Assembly (NCBI RefSeq): GCF_011752995.1
Contig: NZ_VWWL01000018.1
Span: forward strand, 62,001 to 126,000
Origin: Burkholderia sp. Ax-1724
GTDB taxonomy: Bacteria; Pseudomonadota; Gammaproteobacteria; Burkholderiales; Burkholderiaceae
DNA length: 64,000 bases
Reading direction: 5' to 3'
Both the position numbers and the translations under genes were made by a program. The stretch's first letter is position 1. Each line of letters begins with the position of its first letter. The notes below the pieces were generated by a model. The model had not been told where the DNA came from, searched no databases, and saw nothing but the letters and a program-made list of their open reading frames with translations. This document shows positions 9,325 to 17,254 of the stretch, one piece after another.

Positions 9325-10272
9325 ATGCCCGTTTTCGCGAAAAACCGTTCGCCGTTCCGCCTTGTTGCCAGCACGACCGTGCAGGCAGGCCATGACGCGT
9401 CGGGCGAAACGTCGGTAGCGCGGCGGCGTTTCCTCTGGGGTTCGGCCGGCGCGCTGCTGGCCGCCGGGTTCGGCAGCACGCTGCTGTCGGCGTGCGGCGG
9501 CAGCCTCGACCCCAATCAGGTGGAGACGCCGCGCCTCGCATCGGTCACCAATTTCCGCGATCTCGCGGGCGTGGGCAGCGGCTATCCGACCGTCGACGGC
9601 AAGCAGATGCGCCGCGGCGCGTTCTATCGCTCGAATGCGTTGACCTTGAGCAGCGCCGACGAAGCGACGATCGACAAGGTCGGCATCGCAGCGATCTACG
9701 ACCTGCGTACGCCCGCCGAAATCGCGCGCAATCCCGACAGCCTGCCGGCCGGCGCGTTCGCGCGCCGGCTCAATGTGCTCGGCACGAACGACTTCATTGC
9801 GCCCACCTTCGATACGTCCGCGGACGCCGTCGCGTTCATGGAGGCGCAGGCGCGTGCCTACGTGACGGGCGACGCGCAGCGGGCCGCGTACGGCACGTTG
9901 CTCGCCGCGCTCGCCGACGGCGCGGGCGCGCAGCTGTTTCATTCGAATGCGGGGAAGGATCGCGCGGGCTGGGTCGCGGCGCTGCTGCTCAGCATCGCCA
10001 ACGTGCCGCTCGACGTCATCATGCAGGACTATCTGCTCAGCAACACCTATCTCGCGCAATCGATCGCCGCGCAAACGGCCACGCTGCGCGTGCAGGACGG
10101 CGCCGCCGTCGCCACGGTCGAAGCGCCGTTGCTCGACGTCGAGGAAGGCTATCTGCAAGCGGGTTTCGAGCAGGTGCAGGCGAGCTACGGCACGATGACC
10201 GGCTATCTGATGCAAGGGCTCGGTCTTTCCGCGGCGACGATCGACGCGTTGCGTAATCGGCTTGTGCACTGA
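9325..10272 (+). CDS. Tat-exported lipoprotein of the tyrosine-phosphatase superfamily, catalytic Cys replaced by Ser
   Basis: 315 residues. The N-terminus has a twin-arginine signal RRRFLWG, a hydrophobic stretch and a lipobox LLSAC, so it is predicted to be an exported, membrane-anchored lipoprotein. The body matches the bacterial tyrosine/serine phosphatase (PTPLP, Y_phosphatase3) family: NFRDLAG near the start, YDLRTPAEI, and the P-loop. The P-loop reads HSNAGKDRAG (residues 206-215) where the family has HCxxGKDRTG. Ser207 (TCG at 9943-9945) replaces the nucleophilic Cys, so classical phosphatase chemistry should be lost. Start is uncertain: ATG 9325 is used, with TTG 9262 possible. It sits alone, divergent from the MFS gene and facing the kinase gene tail to tail. 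Confidence 0.8.
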   Translation: MPVFAKNRSPFRLVASTTVQAGHDASGETSVARRRFLWGSAGALLAAGFGSTLLSACGGSLDPNQVETPRLASVTNFRDLAGVGSGYPTVDGKQMRRGAFYRSNALTLSSADEATIDKVGIAAIYDLRTPAEIARNPDSLPAGAFARRLNVLGTNDFIAPTFDTSADAVAFMEAQARAYVTGDAQRAAYGTLLAALADGAGAQLFHSNAGKDRAGWVAALLLSIANVPLDVIMQDYLLSNTYLAQSIAAQTATLRVQDGAAVATVEAPLLDVEEGYLQAGFEQVQASYGTMTGYLMQGLGLSAATIDALRNRLVH

Positions 10273-10644
10273 GGTAACCGGCTCGCACTGAGCGACGTGT
10301 GCACTAAGCGGCTCGTGGACTGAGCCGCACGGCGATCGGCCGTGAAGCCGCGCGGCAGGAGCAGCGCGGGCAAGGGCGGCACCAAAAAGAACCGGACAAA
10401 AAGGCCGGGCAAAAAAAATCCGCCCCAAGGGCATGGGCGGATGGAGAAGGGCGGCATTGAGGTTGCCAAGGCCGACTATAAAGCCGTAGCCAGTGCCGAA
10501 GGCGATCCGGTAAGGGCGTGTAAGCGCATGGCGCCGTGTGCGTGAGCATGTGCATGAGCGGGCGGCGTCTGTTCGAGCGCGCCTCGCCCATGTGCCGGCG
10601 CCGCGCTGCTCGGGTTGGCCGCGCCGCCGCTTGCCGCGTCATCC
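10273..10644. other. Convergent intergenic region
   Basis: 372 bp between convergent genes. It contains the minus-strand terminator listed separately. The rest is repetitive GC-rich sequence without a supportable gene; the first 60 bp hold short repeats of the type GGCTCG-CACTGAG. Confidence 0.5.
10409..10444 (-). terminator. Rho-independent terminator downstream of the sensor kinase
   Basis: Read on the minus strand, ATCCGCCC, a 9-nt loop and GGGCGGAT form an 8-bp perfect stem followed by a run of T residues (A8 at 10411-10418 on the plus strand). It lies about 200 bp past the kinase stop codon. Confidence 0.75.
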
Positions 10645-11952
10645 TCAAGTCACTGCCGCATTCACCGGCAATTCGATCCGCACTTCGAGTCCGCCCCGCG
10701 CATGATTGCGCACCTGGCAGCGTCCGCCGCGATCATGCGCGAGCCGCGCGACGATCGCGAGGCCGAGGCCGCAATGACCTTCGCCGCCGCGCGCGGCGTC
10801 GAGCCGCACGAACGGTTTCATCGCGGCGGCGATGCGGTCGTCGGGAATGCCGGGGCCATGATCGCGCACGCGGATCGTCCAGCGCCCGTCGTTGCGCGCG
10901 GTCGCGATCTCGACCGGCGGCATGCCGTGTTCGAGCGCATTGTCGACGAGGTTCGTGACGAGCCGGTCGAGCAGCGTGCGCGGTAGCGTGAACGATGCTC
11001 CGGCGCGCAGATCGAGCGCGAAGAGCGGCGCTTCGGCGGTGTCGGCGGCTTCGGCCATTTCCGCGCCGCCGGCGTTTTCACCGGCGGAAAACTGCTCGCG
11101 CAGGAACTCGTCCACTTCGACAGGCGGCCCGGCGTCGGCCGACTGGCCCGCGAATTCGAGGAACTGCTGGACGATGTTGGTCAGCGAATCGACGTCGCGA
11201 ATCAGGCCGGCGCGCTCGCTTTCCTCGACCAGCACGCTCGCGCGCAGCTTCAGGCGCGTGAGCGGCGCCTTCAGATCGTGCGCGACGCCGGCCAGCATGA
11301 CGGCCTGGTCGTCGCCGGCTTCGTTGAGGCGCCGCATCATGTCGTTGAACGAGCCGATCAGATCGCGCAGCTCGCGAGGGCCCTGCACGGGCACGGGCTC
11401 GGGCCGCACGCCCGAGCCGAACTCGCGGGCCGCGTCGGCGACGCGCGAGAGCGGCCGTTGCATCTGCCAGACCGCAAATAGCGAGAGGATCAGCGCGGCA
11501 AGCAGCATCGAGACTGCCTCGACCAGAAAGCGCGGCGGCGGCGGCACGTCGACCGGCACGACGACCCAGTTCGACTTGCCCGGAAACAGCACCCAGAGTT
11601 GCGGCGGACGCAGATCGTCGACGGCGATCTGCGTGCCGCCCGGCAGGTTCTCGCGCAACTGCTGGCCCAGTTCGATCAGCAGACGTTCCTTCGGCTCATG
11701 CAGATGCACGCTCGTCGGCATGTTCCAGGTGGGCACGAGATGCACGCGCATTGCGGGCGCGAGCGCGGCGCCCTTGATCGGCTCGCCGTTGATCGCCTGC
11801 AGCACGAGCAGAATGCCGCGCGCGAAGCCGTCGATTTCATGGCGCGGCGGCTGCATCGTCACGAGCACGAACCAGCTTGCCTGAATCGCGAACAACACCG
11901 CGGCAGACAGCAACGCCATTCTGCCGAACAGCGTGTTCAGCGGATTTTTCAT
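10645..11952 (-). CDS. Two-component sensor histidine kinase (EnvZ-like)
   Basis: 435 residues. Two membrane segments (about residues 13-32 and 143-163) flank a periplasmic domain of about 110 residues. A HAMP-like linker follows, then the dimerisation/phosphoacceptor box GVAHDLKAPLTRL with His225, an N-box NLVDNALEHG, and ATP-lid motifs DHGPGIP and GLGLAIVARL. The start at MKNPLNTLFG is chosen because it immediately precedes the first membrane helix and overlaps the upstream regulator's stop by 4 bp (ATGA), implying translational coupling. An Ala/Glu-rich insert (AGGAEMAEAADTAEAP) sits between H-box and N-box. Signal unknown. Confidence 0.92.
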   Translation of the reverse strand: MKNPLNTLFGRMALLSAAVLFAIQASWFVLVTMQPPRHEIDGFARGILLVLQAINGEPIKGAALAPAMRVHLVPTWNMPTSVHLHEPKERLLIELGQQLRENLPGGTQIAVDDLRPPQLWVLFPGKSNWVVVPVDVPPPPRFLVEAVSMLLAALILSLFAVWQMQRPLSRVADAAREFGSGVRPEPVPVQGPRELRDLIGSFNDMMRRLNEAGDDQAVMLAGVAHDLKAPLTRLKLRASVLVEESERAGLIRDVDSLTNIVQQFLEFAGQSADAGPPVEVDEFLREQFSAGENAGGAEMAEAADTAEAPLFALDLRAGASFTLPRTLLDRLVTNLVDNALEHGMPPVEIATARNDGRWTIRVRDHGPGIPDDRIAAAMKPFVRLDAARGGEGHCGLGLAIVARLAHDRGGRCQVRNHARGGLEVRIELPVNAAVT

Positions 11953-12689
11953 GCGCTCGGGGCGGCCTCGTCCTCGAAGGGCGCGCTGCTGGCGTCGGGC
12001 ACGAACACATAGCCCTTGCCGCGTACCGTTTGCACGTAGCACGGATTGGACGGGTCGTCCTCGATCACGCGGCGCAGACGCCAGATCGGCACGTCGAGGC
12101 TGCGGTCGCGGAAGGCCAGGTTGTCGCGATGCACGAGGTCGTGAATCAGCACGCGCGACAGCACCTTGTACGGGTTGTTGACGAAAATCTTCAGGAGCGC
12201 GAATTCACTGTCGCGCAACGGCAGTTTCGCGTCGTCGCGGGTCAGCGAGCGCGTGGTGAAGTCGAGTTCGAACGGCCCGAAGCGATAGCGCTTGCGCGCT
12301 TCGGGCGCGCTCGTGGTAGACGGCCCGCGCCGGCGCAGCACGGTCTGGATGCGCACGAGCAGTTCGCGCGGATCGAACGGCTTGGTCAGGTAGTCGTCCG
12401 CGCCGAGCGAGAGGCCGACGATGCGGTCGGCCACCGTGCCGCGCGCGGTCACGAAGATCACCGGAATGTCGTCGCCGGCGGCGCGCAGCGCGGTGAGCGC
12501 GCGCAGGCCGTCGGTGTTCGGCATCATGATGTCGAGCACGACGACCGACGGCCGCTCGCGTTCGAGACGGCGCTGCAGATGCGTGCCGTCGTGCAGAACC
12601 GACGCATCGAAGCCGTTCGACTGCAGAAACTTGCAAAGCAGATCGCGTACGACCGGATCGTCGTCGACGATGAGGACCTGTGGATTCAT
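11949..12689 (-). CDS. OmpR-family response regulator (partner of adjacent kinase)
   Basis: 246 residues. The N-terminal receiver domain has the acidic pocket DDD (9-11), phosphoacceptor Asp53 in VVLDIMMP, Thr81 and Lys103 (YLTKPF). A C-terminal winged-helix DNA-binding domain ends with SLDVPIWRLRRVIEDDP and YVQTVRGKGYVF. Its stop overlaps the kinase start (ATGA), so these two are the cognate pair. Two GTAAG-N5-GTAAG direct repeats lie 46-118 bp upstream of its start codon. It is clearly paralogous to the regulator at 12901-13650. Confidence 0.94.
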   Translation of the reverse strand: MNPQVLIVDDDPVVRDLLCKFLQSNGFDASVLHDGTHLQRRLERERPSVVVLDIMMPNTDGLRALTALRAAGDDIPVIFVTARGTVADRIVGLSLGADDYLTKPFDPRELLVRIQTVLRRRGPSTTSAPEARKRYRFGPFELDFTTRSLTRDDAKLPLRDSEFALLKIFVNNPYKVLSRVLIHDLVHRDNLAFRDRSLDVPIWRLRRVIEDDPSNPCYVQTVRGKGYVFVPDASSAPFEDEAAPSA

Positions 12690-12734
12690 GGCGAAATTCT
12701 AGATGGGCGCGTGCGGCAGGCGGCCGGGCGTTTC

Positions 12735-12749
12735 CTTACCAATGCTTAC
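12735..12749 (-). promoter_or_regulatory. Candidate response-regulator box (GTAAG-N5-GTAAG), proximal
   Basis: On the minus strand this reads GTAAG CATTG GTAAG, two pentamers in direct orientation 10 bp apart, one helical turn. This is the geometry of OmpR-family boxes such as the CpxR GTAAA-N5-GTAAA site. It lies 46 bp upstream of the regulator start at 12689. Binding is inferred. Confidence 0.5.
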
Positions 12750-12792
12750 GGTGTGACGCGGGGCTTGCCGGCGCGCGACGCAAGGTGCAACG

Positions 12793-12807
12793 CTTACCAG
12801 CGCTTAC
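12793..12807 (-). promoter_or_regulatory. Candidate response-regulator box (GTAAG-N5-GTAAG), distal
   Basis: The second copy, GTAAG CGCTG GTAAG on the minus strand, lies 58 bp further upstream and has the same spacing. Both pentamers match the proximal copy exactly and only the N5 differs, which argues against chance. Confidence 0.5.
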
Positions 12808-12900
12808 TTTAGCACTGCTTCGACGGGCTGCCGGGGTTGTGGCCGGCCGATGCGGCGCACTGCGCCGGCGCACGGAAGCGCGGCGTTTCGAGCCCCGGTT

Positions 12901-13650
12901 TCAGTGTTCCCGGAGCGGCGGCGCGAGCCCGCGCCCGGTTGCGCCGATCTCGCCATCGGGCACGAACACGTAACCGCGTCCCCACACCGTTTGCACATAG
13001 CGCGGCGCCGACGGGTCCGCTTCGATGAGCCGGCGCAAACGCCAGATCGACACGTCGAGACTGCGATTCCGATGCGTCTCGTCGTTGCCGCGCAGTTTTT
13101 CGAGCAATTGCGCGCGCGTGAGCACGGTCATCGCATGCGTGACGAACACTTTCAGCATCGCGAATTCGCTCGAACGCAGCATGATGCGTTCGCCGTCGCG
13201 GCGCAGCTCGCGCTCGGGGAAATTCACTTCGAAGTGGCCGAAGCGATAGGGCGCGCGCTGCTCGGGCGCGCCCGGCGCAACCGTGCCGCGACGCCGCAGC
13301 ACGGTGCGAATTCGCGCGACCAGTTCGCTCGGTTCGAACGGCTTGCCGAGATAGTCGTCCGCGCCGAGTTCGAGGCCGATCACGCGGTCGATCGGCTCGG
13401 CGCGGGCGGTCAGCAGGATCACGGGAAGGTCGTCGCCGGCGACGCGCAACGCCCGCAGCGCGCTGATGCCATCGAGCTCCGGCATCATGATGTCGAGTAC
13501 GACGAGCGCGGGGCGTTCCTCGAGCAGGCTGCGCTGCAGCGCCATGCCGTGTTCGAGCGCGACGACCTTGAAGCCGCGCCCTTGCAGATATTCGCTGACG
13601 AGTTCGCGCACGACGGGATCGTCGTCGACGATCAGGATGGTCTGGTTCAT
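12901..13650 (-). CDS. Second OmpR-family response regulator, paralogue of the neighbour
   Basis: 249 residues. Receiver with DDD (9-11), Asp53 in VVLDIMMP and Lys103 (YLGKPF), then a winged-helix domain ending SLDVSIWRLRRLIEADP and YVQTVWGRGYVF. It aligns with the regulator at 11949-12689 over its full length without large gaps, suggesting tandem duplication. No second kinase gene is present. It is separated from the downstream regulator by 211 bp that contains the repeats above, so it may be a separate transcript. It could share the one kinase, or respond to another. Confidence 0.92.
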   Translation of the reverse strand: MNQTILIVDDDPVVRELVSEYLQGRGFKVVALEHGMALQRSLLEERPALVVLDIMMPELDGISALRALRVAGDDLPVILLTARAEPIDRVIGLELGADDYLGKPFEPSELVARIRTVLRRRGTVAPGAPEQRAPYRFGHFEVNFPERELRRDGERIMLRSSEFAMLKVFVTHAMTVLTRAQLLEKLRGNDETHRNRSLDVSIWRLRRLIEADPSAPRYVQTVWGRGYVFVPDGEIGATGRGLAPPLREH

Positions 13651-13839
13651 TCAGGGCATCTTAGTGATCCGCGCGGGCCGGGCAAAGCGTGTCCGGCTTT
13701 CGAATCCTTTCCGATGTAAGACGTGGCAAGCCGCCGGTGCTCGATGGGGCGGCGCGGGTGGCCGGTGCTGTGCCGGCTGTCGTACGCACGGTTTTGCACG
13801 TACGGTTTGCGCGCTGCGCTGCGTGGCGAGGGACGCGGC

Positions 13840-14652
13840 TCAGCCGAGCGTGAGCCCGCCATCGATATGGATCACCTGACCGGTGATGTGACGCGCTTCG
13901 CCGGAAAGCAGGAAGGCGATCAGCGCGGCGACGTCGGCCGGCTCGGCGACGTGGCCGAGCGGTGTCGCCTCGGCGGCGCGCGCCCATGCCGCCACGTTGT
14001 CGGCGCTCGGGCCGCGGTCCTTGCGCGTATAGCCGGGCGCTACGCAATTGACGGTCACGCCGCGCGGCGCAAGCTCGGCGGCCGCGGTTTTCGCGAGTGA
14101 TTCGAGGGCCGCCTTCGCCGCGGCCGTCGCGGCAAACGGCGCGTCCGCGCGATAGCGATGCGCGACGAACGAGCTCACCGCGACCACGCGGCCGCGCCGC
14201 GACGTTTCGAGCGCGGGCAGCGCGCGTTTGAGGAGCGCGGCGAACGCGGCCGGCATCGCGGCAAACGCCGCGCCGAACGTGTCGGGGTCGAGTGCGGAAA
14301 GAGTCTGGCGTTGCGCGTGTCCGGCGTTGGCGACCAGTTGATCGAGCGCGCCGAAGTTCGCGAGCGTTTGATGGACTACGTGCTCCGCCGCGCCGCGCTC
14401 GGCGAGATCGCCGAACACGGTCGCGCAGCGCGCGCCGTTCGCGGCGCATCGATCGGCGACTTGCGCGAGGCGTTGGCGGGAAGCGTCGTCGGCGCCGCGC
14501 GCGTGCAGCATCAGCGCGGTGTCCGGCGCGGCGAGACGTTGCGCGAGCGCCGCGCCGATGCCGGAGCCGGCACCGGTAATCAGCACGACGCGCGCGCTGC
14601 CGTTGGTGTCGTTGTCGATGCCAGCGTTGGCGTTGCTTGCCTGCTCGCTCAT
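13840..14652 (-). CDS. Short-chain dehydrogenase/reductase with atypical active site
   Basis: 270 residues with the Rossmann motif TGAGSGIG (27-34), NAG at 109-111, and an SDR-like C-terminus (GQVIHIDGG). The catalytic YxxxK cannot be found. Lys180 is present in TAAAKAALE, but the position four residues earlier is Thr176. The nearest Tyr, 167, is 13 residues before the Lys. The Ser pair (160-161) is retained. Either the family uses a displaced Tyr or the protein is not a standard dehydrogenase. It lies 49 bp downstream of the ABC exporter gene on the same strand and is probably co-transcribed. Substrate unknown. Confidence 0.82.
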   Translation of the reverse strand: MSEQASNANAGIDNDTNGSARVVLITGAGSGIGAALAQRLAAPDTALMLHARGADDASRQRLAQVADRCAANGARCATVFGDLAERGAAEHVVHQTLANFGALDQLVANAGHAQRQTLSALDPDTFGAAFAAMPAAFAALLKRALPALETSRRGRVVAVSSFVAHRYRADAPFAATAAAKAALESLAKTAAAELAPRGVTVNCVAPGYTRKDRGPSADNVAAWARAAEATPLGHVAEPADVAALIAFLLSGEARHITGQVIHIDGGLTLG

Positions 14653-14701
14653 CGCGTCGTTCGGTTCGCCGGGTTGCTCGTTGGATTGCTCGCCGGGCGG
14701 A

Positions 14702-16453
14702 TCAGGCCGCTACTGCTTCGCGGCTGCGTTCGACGTCGAGCGTTTCGTCGTGGAACGCCGAGAGCGACTCGCGATGCGCGACGCTGACGATCGCCGCCTT
14801 CGGCAGCCGCTCCGTGAACAGGCGGTACAGGCGCGCCTCGTTTTCCGCGTCGAGCGCGCTGGTCGCTTCGTCGAGGAACAGGTAGTCGGGCTTGTGCAGC
14901 AGCACGCGCGCGGCGGCGAAGCGCTGCTGCTCGCCCGGCGACAGCACGCGGGTCCAGTGCGCCGATTCCTGCAGACGGTCCGCGTATTCGGACAGATGGC
15001 AGGTGACGAGCGCTTCGCGGCATTCGTCGTCGCTATAGGTGTCGGCCGCCGACGGATACGCGAGCGCCGCCTTCAGCGTACCGATCGGCATGTAGCTGAC
15101 CTGCGGGATGAACATCATGCGCGCGTTGACGGGCGCGTCGATCGAGCCGTCGCCGAACGGCCAGAGGCCCGCGAGCGCGCGCATCAGCGTGCTTTTGCCG
15201 GCGCCCGACGGACCGCGCACGAGCCAGCGCGAGCCCGGCCGGATCGCGACATCGCGGATGCGCGACAGCGGGTTGCCGTTCGGCAGCGCGAGTTCGAGGC
15301 TGGCGGTGGAGAGCTGGTTGGCGTCGACGAAATGCAGGTTGATGCCGCCGTGTTCGGTGGCCGGCGAGACCGATTCCTTCAGACGCGGCGCATGCATGAT
15401 GCGCTTGAATTCGCGCAACCGGTTCACGGTGGCGCGCCATTCGACGAGGCTCGTATAACTGTTGATGAACCACGAGAACGAATCGCTGACGGTGCCGAAC
15501 GCGCTCGAAATCTGCATCAGCACGCCGAACGTGAAGGCACCCGCGAAGTAGCGCGGCGCGGCGACCACGATCGGGAAGATGATCGCGATCTGGCCGTAGA
15601 AGCTCAGCACGAAGGTCAGGCGCTTGGTGTACTTCATCACCTGCCACCAGTTGTCGCGGATGCGGCCGAACAGCGTGCGTGCGTTGTGCTTCTCGGTTTC
15701 CATGCCGTTGTAGAACGCGATCTGCTCGGCGTTCTCGCGCAGACGGATCAGGCCGAAACGGAAATCCGCCTCGACTTTCTGTGCCTGATAGTTGATCGAC
15801 ACGAGCGGATGACCGACCTTCTGCGTGACGAGCGAGCCGACCACCGCATACAGCGCAGCAGCCCACACCATATAACCGGGGATATGCAGCGGCATGCCGC
15901 CGAGCGAAAGGGTCAGCGCGCCCGCGAGCGACCACAGGATCGTGATGAACGACACGAGCGTGACGACCGTGGAGAGCAGATCGAGCGTGAGCGAAAGCGT
16001 GGTGGTGGCGAACGATTGCAGGTCGTCGCTGATCCGCTGGTCGGGGTTGTCGGCGAGGCGGTCGCGCTCGATGCGGTAGAACGCGCTGTCGTCGAGCCAC
16101 TCGTTCAGGTAGCGCGTGGTCAGCCACTGGCGCCAGCGGAAGCCGAGCATCTGGCGCAGATAGCGGCCATACACGGCGAGGATGATGAAACCGAACGCGA
16201 GCCCGCTGAAGATCATCAGCAGGTGCGGGAAGTCGTGGACGTTCTTCTGCTGCAGCGCGTTGTAGAAATCGGCGCTCCAGCGGTTCAGGCGCACGTTGAT
16301 CCAGACGACGAGCAGGTTCATCACGACGATCGCGATGAGCAGCCCCCACGCCACGAAGCGTTCCTCGGAAACCCAGTAAGGCTTGATCAGGCTCCAGGCG
16401 GAGACTTTTTCGTCGGGCGGCAGCGCGGGGCTGGCGGAAGTATTGGATGTCAT
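14702..16453 (-). CDS. ABC exporter, fused permease-ATPase (BacA/SbmA-like, ABC_membrane_2)
   Basis: 583 residues. An N-terminal six-helix domain of the SbmA/BacA type (RFVAWGLLIAIVVMNLLVVW, and the RWRQWLTTRYLNEWL motif) is fused to an ATPase with Walker A GPSGAGKST, signature LSPGEQQRFAAARVLL and Walker B YLFLDEATSALD. This family exports or imports peptides, cobalamin or bleomycin-like compounds at the inner membrane. Start at MTSNTSASPALPP is preferred; the open frame upstream is compositionally biased. It is probably co-transcribed with the downstream SDR. Substrate cannot be stated. Confidence 0.9.
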   Translation of the reverse strand: MTSNTSASPALPPDEKVSAWSLIKPYWVSEERFVAWGLLIAIVVMNLLVVWINVRLNRWSADFYNALQQKNVHDFPHLLMIFSGLAFGFIILAVYGRYLRQMLGFRWRQWLTTRYLNEWLDDSAFYRIERDRLADNPDQRISDDLQSFATTTLSLTLDLLSTVVTLVSFITILWSLAGALTLSLGGMPLHIPGYMVWAAALYAVVGSLVTQKVGHPLVSINYQAQKVEADFRFGLIRLRENAEQIAFYNGMETEKHNARTLFGRIRDNWWQVMKYTKRLTFVLSFYGQIAIIFPIVVAAPRYFAGAFTFGVLMQISSAFGTVSDSFSWFINSYTSLVEWRATVNRLREFKRIMHAPRLKESVSPATEHGGINLHFVDANQLSTASLELALPNGNPLSRIRDVAIRPGSRWLVRGPSGAGKSTLMRALAGLWPFGDGSIDAPVNARMMFIPQVSYMPIGTLKAALAYPSAADTYSDDECREALVTCHLSEYADRLQESAHWTRVLSPGEQQRFAAARVLLHKPDYLFLDEATSALDAENEARLYRLFTERLPKAAIVSVAHRESLSAFHDETLDVERSREAVAA

Positions 16454-16890
16454 GAGCGTCCTGGTGATGTGCTGGCCATGGGTCGAGCCGGTCGATCCTC
16501 GGTGTCGGGCTGGTCGGGTTGCGCCATGTCGGGCGATCCCGCGACGAGCCGGTCCGTATGCTGGGTTGCCCTGCGGCGGGTCTGCGATGCCTGCCCGGGC
16601 GTCGTGCTTTCGTGCTCGGGGCGCGCGCCGCCGGACGGGCGCCCGATTCTGGCGTGACGCCCTTAAGCGGGCATTAATTTGCGCCGCCGGCGCGCCCCCG
16701 TGTAAGCGCCGCGCATACGGCCTGAAGCGCCGCGCGCGCCGCGTTCGCGGCACCGATCACGGCATTGTGCCAGAGCGTCGGCTCGCGGCGCATCGGCATC
16801 GCCATAGAGGGTGCCGGAGCGAAATCGCGGCCGCCTCGGCGCCCCGCTGGTTTGCGGGCGTCCGGCCTTTTATGGTCTAATGACCCGTGA
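16454..16890. other. Intergenic region upstream of the TPP riboswitch
   Basis: 437 bp between the divergent ABC exporter and thi operon. No credible gene. It should contain the promoter of the ABC exporter (minus) and of the thi leader (plus). TATGGT and TCTAAT hexamers near 16871-16881 are candidate -10 elements for the thi transcript. Confidence 0.4.
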
Positions 16891-16891
16891 C

Positions 16892-16998
16892 GAAACAGGG
16901 GTGCTTCGCCCACGGGCGGCATGATTTCCATGCTGCGGCGGCGAGGCTGAGAGAGACCCTTTGCACCCGATCCGGGTAATACCGGCGCGGGAAGTTTC
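16892..16998 (+). ncRNA. TPP riboswitch (THI element)
   Basis: The leader shows the conserved TPP aptamer parts in order: ACAGGGGTGC near 16895, CTGAGAGAGACCCTTTGCACC near 16947, GATCCGGGTAATACCGGCG, and closing GGGAAGT. It lies about 250 bp upstream of thiO on the same strand. Thiamin pyrophosphate binding would lower expression of thiOSGE. GC-rich hairpins between 17015 and 17090, such as CCGGC-N6-GCCGG, could act as expression platform. That part is inference. Confidence 0.95.
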
Positions 16999-17128
16999 CG
17001 GAAGCAACCGTCTTCCATTCCCCGCCGGGCGGCGCTGGCGCATGACGCGCGCGCATCTTGCCCGGCCGGCTTCACCCGCCGGTTTCGTCCTCGGTACGTG
17101 CGTTTTTGGGCCGTACGGAAAGGACTTG

Positions 17129-17254
17129 ATGACCGCCTATTCTTCATACATGTACGTTGCTTCCCGTCACGCCGCCGCAGGCGCGCCGTGCCGCTTTGGC
17201 ATGGCCCGCTCTGGCGATGCGCTGCGCCGCCTGGCCGTGGAGCGTGCGCGATGA
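17129..17254 (+). CDS. Possible 41-residue upstream ORF coupled to thiO
   Basis: The ATG at 17129 has an AAGGA ribosome site 4 bp upstream. The frame encodes 41 residues beginning MTAYSSYMYV and ends in TGA that overlaps the thiO start (ATGA at 17251). I do not recognise the product. The overlap suggests either a leader peptide that couples translation to thiO or a fortuitous frame. Confidence 0.35.
   Translation: MTAYSSYMYVASRHAAAGAPCRFGMARSGDALRRLAVERAR

Noticed and set aside
13781..13804. CGTACG...CGTACG repeat upstream of the second regulator
   Set aside because: A six-base self-palindrome occurring twice in GC-rich DNA is too short to claim as an operator.
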